Positions 48,219 to 57,005 of a stretch of DNA of 64,000 nt are shown here, in pieces. Where the stretch lies: positions 186,001-250,000 of the forward strand of contig JACKEO010000001.1 of NCBI GenBank assembly GCA_020632955.1, in the 5' to 3' direction. Within the stretch, counting starts at the first letter, position 1; each line of letters starts with the position of its first letter. The stretch comes from Alphaproteobacteria bacterium. Its GTDB lineage: Bacteria > Myxococcota_A > UBA796 > GCA-2862545. The position numbers and the translations under genes were made by a program. Under the pieces are notes generated by a model. It had not been told where the DNA came from and did not search any database. It was given only the letters and a program-made list of their open reading frames with translations.

Positions 48219-50702
48219 ATGCTCGCGGCGCTGTGGCTCTGGGTCGGGCTCGCGCTCGCGCAGGGCGTCCTGCCCAGCACGGTGGACCGTCCGCCCGTGC
48301 CCAGTGCCGGCCTCGCCACGGAGGACGGGCCTGGCGCGCTGTGGGTGAACCCGGCCAACATGGCCTACGATCCCGACGCGCGCTGGGCGCTGTTCTACCG
48401 CTACGACCCCGACGGCACCCACCCGCACGGCCTCGCGGGCACCTACGGCATCGGCGGTCTGGGGGTGGGCCTGCGCTGGCACCACAGCCTCGTGGGCGCG
48501 TCGGACTTCGTCTTCGACCTCGCCCTCGGCGTGAAGCTGCCGAAGCGGGTGGCCGTGGGCCTGGCCCTGCGCTGGAACATCCTGCAGGAGTCCCCGAACT
48601 TCGTCGCCTTCGACGCCTCGGCGGCGTGGAGGCCGGTGCCCTGGTTCGGGATGACCGTGCTCACGCGCAACATCGGCAACCCCGGCGGCGCGCAGATCGC
48701 GCTGCCCCAGGCCGGCGTGGGGCTGGCCATCCGGCCCGTGGGGCGGGTGCTCGTGATCGGCACCGACTGGATCCACACCTTCGACGACTTCGGCGACCCC
48801 GGCCTGGCGGGCACCCGGCCCAACGACGCGCTGGCCTTCACCGCGCGGGTGCGCCCCACCAGCGGCCTCTTCCTGCGTGCCGGCCTCGACACGCGGCTGC
48901 GCTTCGGCGCCGGCATCGAGCTGTACTTCGGCGGCCACGGGCTCGGGATGCACGCCGGCTCCGCCGATGGCCTCGGCGCGCCCGAGATCGTGGGCTGGGT
49001 GGGCAGCGACGAGCGGGACGAGCACCTCGCACCGCCGCGGGGCCAGGTCAGCGCGCTGGAGCTGGAGCGCACGCCGGGATCCCTCCCCGACCGCCGCTTC
49101 CTCACCCGGGACCGCACCCCCACGTGGCTCGAGACGCTGGAGCACCTGCGGCGCGTGGAGGACGAGCGGGGCGTGCGCGGCATGCTGCTGACGCTGGGGG
49201 ACGTGGACCTGTCGTGGGCGCGCTGGCGCGAGCTGCGCGACGGCATCCGCCGCATCCGGCAGCAGGGGGGCGTGGTGCTGGTCCACCTCGTGGGCAGCCC
49301 GGGCAACGGCGCCATCTACGCCGCCTCGGCGGCCGACCGGGTGCTGGTGCATCCGGCGAGCGACCTGCGCCTGGTCGGCCTGTCCGCCGAGACCGTGTAC
49401 CTCAAGGGCTTCCTGGATCTCGTGGGCGTCGACGTCGACGTCGTGCGACGCAGCGACTTCAAGTCCGCGGCCGAGCCGCTGTCGCGCCGCGAGCCGTCCG
49501 AGGCCGACCGTCTCCAGACCGAGGCCCTGCTCGACGACATCCTCGAGGAGCTGGAGACGGCGCTCGCCGAGGGACGCGCGCGCACCCCCGACGACGTGCA
49601 CGCCTGGGTGGAGGGCGGGCCGTACACCGCCGAGCAGGCCGTGGCGCTGGGCATCGTCGACGCGCGGGCCTACCCCGATCAGGCGCGCGGCCACCTGGAG
49701 GAGCTGGTGGGCGGACGGGTCAGCCTGGTGGACCTGGGCGAGCGCCGCCAGCCCCGATCGCCGTGGGAGGAGCCCGCCCAGCTCGCCATCGTCTACCTGG
49801 ACGGCACCCTCACCCGCGGTCCGTCGGCCCCCGGCGGTCTGCTCGGCCGCGCCACCACCGGCTCGGAGACCGTGGTGGCCCTGCTGGAGGAGGCCGCACG
49901 CGACGTGAAGATCCGGGGGGTGGTGCTGCGCGTGGACTCCCCCGGAGGGTCCGCCATCGCCTCGGACGAGATCTGGCGGGCCGTGGCGCGCGTGCAGGCG
50001 GCGGGCAAGCCGGTGGTGGCCTCGCTCGGTGGGGTGGCCGCGTCGGGCGGCTACTACGTGGCGTGCGGCACCGACGCCGTGTGGGCCGAGCCCACCACGC
50101 TCACCGGATCGATCGGCGTGGTGGCGCTGAAGCCCGACCTGTCCGGGCTGGCGGAGCGCCTCGGCGTGCAGTCCACCCGCATCGTGCGCGGGCGTGCCGC
50201 GGCGATGGACTCGCCGTGGCGGGCCTGGGACCCGGTGGAGCGTGCGCGCGTCGAGGCCCTGGTGGACGCCACCTACGCCACCTTCAAGGACCGCGTGGCC
50301 ACCGGGCGCGGCCTGGAGCCCGACGCCGTGGAGGCGCTGGCGCAGGGGCGGGTGTGGTCCGGCCGCGACGCCGCGGACCTCGGCCTCGTCGACCACCTGG
50401 GAGGGCTCGAGGAGGCCCTGCAGGACGCGCGCCGGCTGGCGGGCATCCCCCCGCGCCGCACCGTGGCCTACGTGGGCCTGCGGCCGCGTCGGCCCCTCCT
50501 CGACCTGCTCGCCAACGACGTGGGGCTCCTGGCCTCCGAGGCGCGCATGGCCCGCATCGATCGCACGATGGCGCGCCTGTCCCGTGACGGCCTGGTCGCC
50601 GGTCCCCTGGGCGACCTGCTCGGTCTGCTCACCTTGCCCGGCGCCAGCCAGGAGCTGCTCTGGCTGGTGGATCCCTGGCTGCTCGACGTGGGGCCCCGGT
50701 GA
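48219..50702 (+). CDS. sppA: Signal peptide peptidase SppA fused to an N-terminal beta-barrel-like domain
   Basis: 827 residues. A signal peptide (LALAQG) and about 270 residues of beta-rich sequence come first (GALWVNPANMAYDPDARWAL, VFDLALGVKLPKRVAVGLAL, SGLFLRAGLDTRLRFGAGIE), which look like an outer-membrane barrel or TraF/PorV-like domain. The rest is a full double-domain S49 protease. The general-base lysine is in SDFKSAAEPLSRREPSEA (Lys415) and the nucleophile in GGVAASGGYYVA (Ser609). SppA normally has a single membrane anchor, so the fused domain suggests action at the outer membrane; this is inference. GTGA overlap with the regulator gene. Confidence 0.85.
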   Translation: MLAALWLWVGLALAQGVLPSTVDRPPVPSAGLATEDGPGALWVNPANMAYDPDARWALFYRYDPDGTHPHGLAGTYGIGGLGVGLRWHHSLVGASDFVFDLALGVKLPKRVAVGLALRWNILQESPNFVAFDASAAWRPVPWFGMTVLTRNIGNPGGAQIALPQAGVGLAIRPVGRVLVIGTDWIHTFDDFGDPGLAGTRPNDALAFTARVRPTSGLFLRAGLDTRLRFGAGIELYFGGHGLGMHAGSADGLGAPEIVGWVGSDERDEHLAPPRGQVSALELERTPGSLPDRRFLTRDRTPTWLETLEHLRRVEDERGVRGMLLTLGDVDLSWARWRELRDGIRRIRQQGGVVLVHLVGSPGNGAIYAASAADRVLVHPASDLRLVGLSAETVYLKGFLDLVGVDVDVVRRSDFKSAAEPLSRREPSEADRLQTEALLDDILEELETALAEGRARTPDDVHAWVEGGPYTAEQAVALGIVDARAYPDQARGHLEELVGGRVSLVDLGERRQPRSPWEEPAQLAIVYLDGTLTRGPSAPGGLLGRATTGSETVVALLEEAARDVKIRGVVLRVDSPGGSAIASDEIWRAVARVQAAGKPVVASLGGVAASGGYYVACGTDAVWAEPTTLTGSIGVVALKPDLSGLAERLGVQSTRIVRGRAAAMDSPWRAWDPVERARVEALVDATYATFKDRVATGRGLEPDAVEALAQGRVWSGRDAADLGLVDHLGGLEEALQDARRLAGIPPRRTVAYVGLRPRRPLLDLLANDVGLLASEARMARIDRTMARLSRDGLVAGPLGDLLGLLTLPGASQELLWLVDPWLLDVGPR

Positions 50703-52093
50703 GCGCCCGCCTCCTGGTGGTGGACGACGAGCGGGCCGTGCGCACCGCGCTGGAGGTCAACCTCTCCAAGCGCGGCGACGAGGTGACGCTGGCCGAGGAC
50801 GCCGACGAGGCCCTGCGCCTGCTGCGCGCCCGCCCCTTCGACCTCGTCCTCACCGACGTGAAGATGCCCGGGGCCAGCGGCCTCGACCTGCTGCGACGGG
50901 TGCGCCAGAGCTGGCCCGAGACCCCCGTGGTGGTGATGACGGGCCAGGGGTCGGTCGAGGACGCCGTCGCCGCGATGAAGGCCGGCGCAGCCGACTACCT
51001 GGTCAAGCCCGTGGCCCGGGACGAGCTCTTCGTGGTGCTCGACAAGGCGCTGGAGCAGCGCACCCTCCGCGCCGAGCTGGTGCAGCTCCGGCGGGAGGTG
51101 ACGGAGCGCTACGGCCTGGAGCGCATCGTGGGCGTGTCGCCCGCGATGGTGCGCGTGTACGAGCAGGTGGCGGCCGTGGCCGACAGCCAGGCCACCGTGC
51201 TTCTGCAGGGCCAGACGGGCACCGGCAAGGAGCTGCTCGCCCACGCGCTGCACTACCGGAGCCGACGCGCCACGGCGCCCTTCGTGCGGGTGAACTGCAC
51301 CGCCATCCCCGAGAGCCTGCTGGAGTCGGAGCTCTTCGGGCACGAGCAGGGGGCCTTCACCGGCGCCGTGCGCCAGCACCGCGGCAAGTTCGAGCAGGCC
51401 GACGGCGGCACGCTCTTCCTCGACGAGATCGGCGAGATCGACGCGGCGATGCAGGCCTCGCTGCTGCGCGTGCTGGAGGTGGGCGAGTTCCAGCGGGTGG
51501 GCGGCACCGGCACGCTCACCGTGGACGTGCGCGTGGTGGCGGCCACGAACCGCGACCTGCGCGCCGAGGTGGCCGCCGGCCGCTTCCGCGAGGATCTCTT
51601 CTACCGGCTCGCCGTGGTGACCATCACCGTGCCTCCCCTCGCGCGACGCCTCGACGATCTGCCGCTGCTCGTCGACCACTTCGTGCAGGAGATCGCGACG
51701 CGCGAGGGCCGCGTCGTGCCGCCCCCCTCCCCCGACACCCTGGCGCGGCTTCGCGAGCACGCCTGGCCGGGCAACGTGCGCCAGCTCAGGCACGCCGTGG
51801 AGCGGGCGGTGCTGCTGCACCGGGAGGGCGAGGAGCTGCACATCACGGCGGTGGAGGAGGCCGAGGCGGTCGCCGACGCAGGCCCCGCGCCCACGCCCGT
51901 GCCCACGCCGGTCGACGGTCGCCCCCTGGGGGAGGTGCTCGAGCAGGTGGAGCGCGCCGCCATCATCCAGGCGCTGCGGGCCGCCGGAGGCGTGCAGGCC
52001 CAGGCCGCCCGCGACCTCGGCCTCTCGAAGTCCAACCTGCACTACCGCATCCGGAAGCTGGGCATCGAGCTGGCGGATCTGGACTACCGCTGA
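50699..52093 (+). CDS. Sigma-54-dependent NtrC-type response regulator
   Basis: 464 residues. The receiver domain has the acidic pair (VVDDE) and phosphoacceptor LTDVKMPG (Asp53) plus the Lys in LVKPV. The AAA+ domain has Walker A GQTGTGKELL (Lys177), the sigma-54 contact loop GAFTGA (218-223), Walker B GGTLFLDEIGEID and the arginine finger region. The C-terminal Fis-type HTH is QAQAARDLGLSKSNLHYRIR. No histidine kinase is adjacent; its only neighbour in the operon is sppA, which suggests control of an envelope response. Confidence 0.95.
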   Translation: MSARLLVVDDERAVRTALEVNLSKRGDEVTLAEDADEALRLLRARPFDLVLTDVKMPGASGLDLLRRVRQSWPETPVVVMTGQGSVEDAVAAMKAGAADYLVKPVARDELFVVLDKALEQRTLRAELVQLRREVTERYGLERIVGVSPAMVRVYEQVAAVADSQATVLLQGQTGTGKELLAHALHYRSRRATAPFVRVNCTAIPESLLESELFGHEQGAFTGAVRQHRGKFEQADGGTLFLDEIGEIDAAMQASLLRVLEVGEFQRVGGTGTLTVDVRVVAATNRDLRAEVAAGRFREDLFYRLAVVTITVPPLARRLDDLPLLVDHFVQEIATREGRVVPPPSPDTLARLREHAWPGNVRQLRHAVERAVLLHREGEELHITAVEEAEAVADAGPAPTPVPTPVDGRPLGEVLEQVERAAIIQALRAAGGVQAQAARDLGLSKSNLHYRIRKLGIELADLDYR

Positions 52094-52196
52094 GGCGCGC
52101 CGCGCCGTGCGGATCGACGCGACGACGCGGGGTGGCGGATGCGGCGCGGAGGCCGTTGACGACGCCGACGTCGTGGGGTTACCCGCGTGGGGCTCC

Positions 52197-52269
<73 letters not shown>

Positions 52270-52288
52270 CTCCCCCTCCCTCCCGCGA

Positions 52289-52567
52289 TCAGCCCGGCTC
52301 CCGCACCACGCGCACGGTGCCGTCGGCCACCACGCGGGCCTGGCAGCCCAGGCGCTGATCGCTCGTGTCGAGGAAGGCGTCCTCGAGCGGGTCGAGCGGC
52401 GACAGCAGGTCCGCGCCCTCGCACACGCGGACACGGCACGAGGCGCACGCCGCGAAGCCGCCGCAGTCGGTGGGCAGCTCGACGCCGTGGGCCTCGCAGG
52501 CCTCCAGCAGGGTCTGGCCGGGCACCACGGCCACGGGCGGGCCGTCGTCCACCACGAGGCGGGCCAC
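52289..52567 (-). CDS. [2Fe-2S] ferredoxin-like protein
   Basis: About 92 residues from GTG 52567. The plant/adrenodoxin-type cluster motif is CGGFAACASCRVRVCEG (C-x5-C-x2-C), with the fourth Cys in QRLGCQARV. The fold is a beta-grasp (VAVVPGQTLLEACEAHGVEL). It follows nusB by 11 bases in the riboflavin-nusB operon. Electron donor and acceptor are unknown. The start is uncertain because no ribosome-binding site is evident. Confidence 0.85.
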   Translation of the reverse strand: MARLVVDDGPPVAVVPGQTLLEACEAHGVELPTDCGGFAACASCRVRVCEGADLLSPLDPLEDAFLDTSDQRLGCQARVVADGTVRVVREPG

Positions 52568-52578
52568 CGGGAGGCCGC

Positions 52579-53091
52579 TCAGCGCTTGCGCCGCTCGGGG
52601 AGCCGGCCGAGCTGACGCCCGACGCGGTCCACGATGCCGTTGACGAAGGCCCGGGACTCGGCGGTGCCGTAGCGCTTCGCCAGCTCGACGGCCTCGTTGC
52701 ACGACACCGTGGCGGGGATGTCCTCGCAGGCGAGGAGCTCGAAGGCCGCCATCCGGAGGATGTTGCGATCGACCACCGGCATGCGGCGCAGGCGCCAGTT
52801 GGTGGAGCAGGACTCGATGAGCGTGTCGATCTCGTCGCGTCGCGTCGACACGCCGTGCACGATCCGCTGGGCGAACTCGACCTCGCCGCTCTCGGGGGCC
52901 TTGAGGTCGGGCAGGCCCTCACCGTCCATGAGGGCCGACCACAGGTCGTTCAGGCCACGCTGGACACCGGCCTCCGCGAGGTCGACCTCGTACAGCGCGA
53001 GCAGGGCGAACTCGCGCGCACGCCGACGCGAGCCGCCACCCTTGGCGGCGCGGCCGGCGTCGCCGTCGAGCTCGGGGCTGTCGGGAGCCAC
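52579..53091 (-). CDS. nusB: Transcription antitermination factor NusB
   Basis: 170 residues. The RNA-binding helical NusB fold is evident: SRRRAREFALLALYEVDLA at the start, VVDRNILRMAAFELLACEDI in the middle and SCNEAVELAKRYGTAESRAF at the end. The start GTG is one base after the ribH stop; an upstream ATG only adds shadow sequence. The ribH-nusB order is widely conserved. An N-terminal extension of about 20 residues is Gly/Asp-rich. Confidence 0.95.
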   Translation of the reverse strand: MAPDSPELDGDAGRAAKGGGSRRRAREFALLALYEVDLAEAGVQRGLNDLWSALMDGEGLPDLKAPESGEVEFAQRIVHGVSTRRDEIDTLIESCSTNWRLRRMPVVDRNILRMAAFELLACEDIPATVSCNEAVELAKRYGTAESRAFVNGIVDRVGRQLGRLPERRKR

Positions 53092-53092
53092 G

Positions 53093-53566
53093 TCAGCGCC
53101 CCAGCGTGGCCAGGAGCGACGCCATCTCGATCGCCGACGCGGCCGCGTGGGATCCCGCGTTGCCGGCCTTCGTGCCGGCACGCTCGATGGCCTGCTCGAT
53201 GGTGTTCACGGTGAGCACCCCGAAGATCACGGGCAGGCCGTGCTTGAGCGAGACGTTCGCCACGCCCTTGCTCGCCTCGCCCGCCACGTGCTCGAAGTGC
53301 GGCGTGGCCCCACGGATGACCGCGCCGAGGGCGCACATGCCCACGTAGGCGCCGGAGCCCGCCGCCGCATCGCAGGCCAGGGGCAGCTCGAAGGCGCCGG
53401 GGACCCAGATGACGTCGACCCGCGCGTCGGGGTCGATGCCGTGCCGGCGGAAGGTGCCGAGCGCACCGTCGACGAGGCGGCTGACGATGAGCTCGTTGAA
53501 CCGCGCGGCGACGATCGCGAAGCGACCCCCGGGGTCGACCAGCTGGCCTTCGATCACGCGCGCCAT
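53093..53566 (-). CDS. ribH: 6,7-dimethyl-8-ribityllumazine synthase
   Basis: 157 residues. It condenses 3,4-dihydroxy-2-butanone 4-phosphate with the ribitylaminouracil intermediate. Conserved segments are ARFNELIVSRLVDGAL, VIWVPGAFELPLACD and GAVIRGATPHFEHVAGE, followed by LPVIFGVLTVNTIEQA. GGAGG is upstream of the ATG. The 106-base gap towards ribBX contains a GC-rich inverted repeat but no FMN riboswitch that I can recognise. Confidence 0.97.
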   Translation of the reverse strand: MARVIEGQLVDPGGRFAIVAARFNELIVSRLVDGALGTFRRHGIDPDARVDVIWVPGAFELPLACDAAAGSGAYVGMCALGAVIRGATPHFEHVAGEASKGVANVSLKHGLPVIFGVLTVNTIEQAIERAGTKAGNAGSHAAASAIEMASLLATLGR

Positions 53567-53672
53567 CCTGCCTCCAGAGAGCGTCCGGGCCGCGCCGCGC
53601 AGGGGCGGCACCCGGGCCCGCACGCCGGACGGACGCGCGGGCCCGGCCAGCTAACGCGGGCCCACCGCGCGG

Positions 53673-54818
53673 TCAGCCGTCGAGCGGGATGCGCTCGTCG
53701 ATGTGGAGCCCGTAGGCGTCCACCCCGAGGATGGGGCGCCGCGTGCTCGTGAGCAGACGCAGGTGCTCCAGACCCAGGTCGCGGAGGATCTGGCAGCCGG
53801 CGCCCAGGTCGCGGAGCGCATCCGCGTGGGGCTGCACCGCCGGCGGGGCCTCGCCCCCCACGTCGCGCACGAAGGTGCGCTCGAGCATGGCGCTGTCGGT
53901 GCCGCCCAGGTGCATGAGGACCAGGGCGCCGCGGCCCGCCTCGGCGATGCGGTCGAGACACTCGAGCGCGGGACCGGCCAGCGCACTCGCGTCGGCGTTC
54001 AGGAAGGTCCACGCAGGTGGCGCCGCCTGCACCCGCACCAGGGTGGCCGAGCGATCGAGGTCGCCCTTCCACACCGCGAGGTGCAGCCCGCCGGTGACGA
54101 GCCCGGCGTACAGCCGCACCCGCCAGGTGCCGCGTCCGGGGATCTCGAGCGTGCCCTCGTGCTGGGGGGCGACCACGCGCTCGTGCTGCATGCGGTACTT
54201 GATGATGTCGGCCACGGCGCAGATGCGCAGGCCGTGCTCGGCGGCGAAGGCCTTGAGCTCGGGCAGCCGCGCCATCGTGCCGTCGGGGTTCATGATCTCG
54301 CAGATCACCGCCGACGGGTGCAGCCCGGCGAGGCGGGCGAGGTCGACCGAGCCCTCGGTCTGCCCCACGCGCTCCAGCACGCCGCCCGCACGCGCACGCA
54401 GCGGGAAGATGTGGCCCGGCGTGACGATGTCGTAGCGCGTGGACTCGGGTCGGATGGCCACCTGCACCGTGTGGGCGCGGTCGGCGGCGCTGATGCCCGT
54501 GCTCACGCCCTCGCGCGCCTCGATCGAGACGGTGAAGGCGGTGTTGTAGGCGGACTGGTTGTGGGTGGCCATCATCGGCAGGGCCAGCTTGTCGACCTGC
54601 GCGCCGGTGAGCGACAGGCAGATCAGCCCCCGCGCGTGGGTGGCCATGAAGTTGATGGCCTCGGGCGTGCAGTGCTGCCCCGCCAGCACGAGGTCGCCCT
54701 CGTTCTCGCGGTCCTCGTCGTCGACGAGGATGATCATCCGGCCCTGCCGCAGGTCCTGCAGCGCGAGCTCCACCCGCCGCAGCGCGTCGGGGTCCATCAC
54801 CTGGTGTGCGTCCGTCAT
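53673..54818 (-). CDS. ribB: 3,4-dihydroxy-2-butanone 4-phosphate synthase with degenerate GTP cyclohydrolase II domain (RibBX type)
   Basis: 381 residues. The N-terminal domain (about 1-205) is a complete RibB: ILVDDEDRENEGDLVLAGQ, THARGLICLSLTG, GVSTGISAADRAHTVQ and TPGHIFPLRA. The C-terminal domain (about 206-381) has the overall RibA fold and its end (GAGCQILRDLGLEHLRLLTS). It lacks the zinc-binding cysteine segment (HSECLTGDxxxSxRCDCG in active enzymes) and the GRGIGL motif. This fits the RibBX variant described in Proteobacteria, in which the RibA-like part is catalytically dead. An active ribA must then lie elsewhere. ATGA overlap with ribE. Confidence 0.9.
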   Translation of the reverse strand: MTDAHQVMDPDALRRVELALQDLRQGRMIILVDDEDRENEGDLVLAGQHCTPEAINFMATHARGLICLSLTGAQVDKLALPMMATHNQSAYNTAFTVSIEAREGVSTGISAADRAHTVQVAIRPESTRYDIVTPGHIFPLRARAGGVLERVGQTEGSVDLARLAGLHPSAVICEIMNPDGTMARLPELKAFAAEHGLRICAVADIIKYRMQHERVVAPQHEGTLEIPGRGTWRVRLYAGLVTGGLHLAVWKGDLDRSATLVRVQAAPPAWTFLNADASALAGPALECLDRIAEAGRGALVLMHLGGTDSAMLERTFVRDVGGEAPPAVQPHADALRDLGAGCQILRDLGLEHLRLLTSTRRPILGVDAYGLHIDERIPLDG

Positions 54819-55450
54819 CCGAAGCCGTGCTCCCGAAGCTTGTCCCAGGTCAGGCCGCCGCCGCCCAGGCCGAGCATGCGCTCGACGTAGCGGGCGAGGA
54901 CGTCGACCTCGAGGTTGACCGCGTCCCCGGGCTCCAGGGAGGCGAGGCGCGTGACCCGCGCCGTGTGGGGGATGATGTTGAGCCGACAGCGCGTGCCGTC
55001 GACCTCGTTGACCGTCAGCGAGACGCCGTCGACGCAGAGGCTGCCCTTCCGCGCCACGTAGCGCGCCAGCGCCTCGCCGGTGTCGATCCAGAGGACCCAG
55101 GTCTCGCTCGCCTCCTCGCTCGACACCACCGTGCCCAGGCCGTCGACGTGGCCCTGCACCAGGTGGCCGTCGAGGCGGGCGCCCACGGCGAGCGCGCGCT
55201 CGAGGTGCACCCGACGACCCGGCGCGACCCGGCCCAGCGTGGTGAGCGCCAGGGTCTCCTGCCCGGCCACCACCTCGAAGGTGTCGCCCGCCACGGACTC
55301 CACGGTGAGGCACGCCCCGTCGACCGCGATGGAGTCCCCGAGGCCCACCTCGGCCAGGGGCAGCGCACAGCGGATCGCCAGCCGACGCCCCTCCCCCTCG
55401 GGCCGGAGCGCCGCGATCGTGCCGGTGTCCTCGATGATCCCGGTGAACAC
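54815..55450 (-). CDS. ribE: Riboflavin synthase, alpha subunit
   Basis: 211 residues with two lumazine-binding repeats. It dismutates two ribityllumazine molecules to riboflavin. The start VFTGIIEDTGTIAAL is diagnostic, with GDSIAVDGACLTV in repeat one and GSLCVDGVSLTVNEV in repeat two. AGGAGG precedes the GTG by four bases. It lies between ribD and ribBX. Confidence 0.96.
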   Translation of the reverse strand: MFTGIIEDTGTIAALRPEGEGRRLAIRCALPLAEVGLGDSIAVDGACLTVESVAGDTFEVVAGQETLALTTLGRVAPGRRVHLERALAVGARLDGHLVQGHVDGLGTVVSSEEASETWVLWIDTGEALARYVARKGSLCVDGVSLTVNEVDGTRCRLNIIPHTARVTRLASLEPGDAVNLEVDVLARYVERMLGLGGGGLTWDKLREHGFG

Positions 55451-55458
55451 GCGGCCTC

Positions 55459-56562
55459 CTAGGTGGCCTGCCCGGCGGGCGGGGTGGGGGCCTGCTCGGC
55501 GAGGCGGTAGTGCAGCAGGACGTCGTCGCCCAGGTGCTCGACCTCGGGACGGCCGAAGCGCGGCGCCGCCGCGAGGGGCTCCACCGGGGGCCCGCCCACC
55601 CAGGCACGCCCCCCGGGCAGCACGGTGCCCGCCACGTAGACGTACAGGTGGTCGACGCAGCCCGCGTCGAGGAAGCTGCGGTGGACGGCGCCCCCCCCCT
55701 CCACGAGCACGCGGTGCAGGCCACGCTCGGCGAGGGCCCGCAGGACGGCGTGCAGATCGAGCCCGGAGGGCCCCCGCGGCACGCGCACCACGTCGGCGGC
55801 CAGCTCCCGCTCGGGCGCGTCCTCGGCAGCCACGACCACGGCGCGGCGGGGCCCGGCGAGGACGGCGGCGTCCGACGGGATGGTGAGCCCCGAGTCGAGC
55901 ACGACGGGCACCGGGTGGGCGCCCTCGGGCAGCCGACAGGTGAGGCGCGGGTCGTCGGCCTCCACGGTGCCTCGACCCACCAGCAGCGCGTCGTGCTGGT
56001 GACGCAGCACGTGCCCGTGGCGGCGCGCCGCCTCGCCCGTGATCCAGCGGCTGTCGCCTGCTTCGGTGGCGAGGCGTCCGTCGAGGCTCACCGCGGCCTT
56101 GAGCGCCACCTCGGGGAGGCCGCCCTCGTACACGCGCAGGAAGCCGCGCATCAGGGCCCGACAGGCCTCGGCGCGCACCCCCAGCTCCACCTCGACGCCC
56201 GCCGCACGCAGCTGCGACAGCGAGGCGCCCTGCATCGCCGGGTAGGGGTCGACCACGCCCACCACCACCCGCGCCACGCCGGCCGCGATCAGGGCGTCGG
56301 TGCAGGGCGGCGTGCGCCCCCAGTGGCAGCACGGCTCCAGCGTGACGTAGAGCACCGCGCCCCGGGGATCGTGGCCGCGCGCGCGCGCATCGGCGAGCGC
56401 CACCACCTCGGCGTGGTCGCCCCCGGGCGGCCGCGTGTAGCCCCGGCCGATGACCTCGCCGCGCGCCACGAGCACGGCACCCACGGGCGGGTTCGGCGCC
56501 GTGGTGCCGAGCGCGCGACGCCCCTCCTCCAGGGCGAGGTCCATGCCGGCCGCGTCGTTCAC
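55459..56562 (-). CDS. ribD: Riboflavin biosynthesis deaminase/reductase
   Basis: 367 residues, bifunctional. The N-terminal deaminase has the zinc site GGDHAEVVAL (His50, Glu52) and EPCCHWGRTPPC (Cys78, Cys87). The C-terminal reductase (LPEVALKAAVSLDGRLA, GDSRWITG, RVLVEGGGAVHRSFL) is complete. The GTG start overlaps the nrdR stop (GTGA). nrdR-ribD-ribE-ribBA-ribH-nusB is a conserved order. Confidence 0.96.
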   Translation of the reverse strand: MNDAAGMDLALEEGRRALGTTAPNPPVGAVLVARGEVIGRGYTRPPGGDHAEVVALADARARGHDPRGAVLYVTLEPCCHWGRTPPCTDALIAAGVARVVVGVVDPYPAMQGASLSQLRAAGVEVELGVRAEACRALMRGFLRVYEGGLPEVALKAAVSLDGRLATEAGDSRWITGEAARRHGHVLRHQHDALLVGRGTVEADDPRLTCRLPEGAHPVPVVLDSGLTIPSDAAVLAGPRRAVVVAAEDAPERELAADVVRVPRGPSGLDLHAVLRALAERGLHRVLVEGGGAVHRSFLDAGCVDHLYVYVAGTVLPGGRAWVGGPPVEPLAAAPRFGRPEVEHLGDDVLLHYRLAEQAPTPPAGQAT

Positions 56563-57005
56563 CGCGTGGCCCGCAGCGGGGCGATGGTCTCGACGAACTG
56601 ATCCACGCTCTCGAAGGCCTGGTAGACCGAGGCGAACCGCACGTAGGCCACCTCGTCGACCTCGCGGAGCACGGCCATGCACGCCTCGCCCACCGCGGTG
56701 GAGGGCACCGTCTGCTCGCGGCGCTCCTCCAGCAGCTTGATCACCCGGTCGACCAGCTCGTCGACCTGCTCGGAGCTGGGACGCTTGCGGCAGGCGAGGC
56801 TGATGCCGGCGGCCACCTTGTCGCGCAGGAAGGGCTGCTTCTCGCCGCTGCGCTTGGTGACCCACAGCTGCCGTTGCTCCACCCGCTCGAAGGTGGTGAA
56901 GCGCGCGCCGCACACGAGGCACTCCCGCCGGCGACGGATGGCGTCGGCACTGGTGCGCGAGTCCACCACCCGCGTCTCCTCGGTGTCGCAGACCGGGCAG
57001 CGCAT
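56559..57005 (-). CDS. nrdR: Transcriptional repressor NrdR
   Basis: 148 residues. It represses ribonucleotide reductase genes through an ATP/dATP-sensing cone. The zinc ribbon is MRCPVCDTEETRVVDSR with CLVCGARF (Cys3, Cys6, Cys29, Cys32), followed by the ATP-cone (WVTKRSGEKQPFLRDKVAAG). Its ATG shares its A with the glyA stop (TGATG). Confidence 0.96.
   Translation of the reverse strand: MRCPVCDTEETRVVDSRTSADAIRRRRECLVCGARFTTFERVEQRQLWVTKRSGEKQPFLRDKVAAGISLACRKRPSSEQVDELVDRVIKLLEERREQTVPSTAVGEACMAVLREVDEVAYVRFASVYQAFESVDQFVETIAPLRATR

Noticed and set aside
53567..53672. FMN riboswitch in the rib operon
   Set aside because: The gap between ribBX and ribH is short and internal to the operon, and the conserved RFN boxes are not visible.
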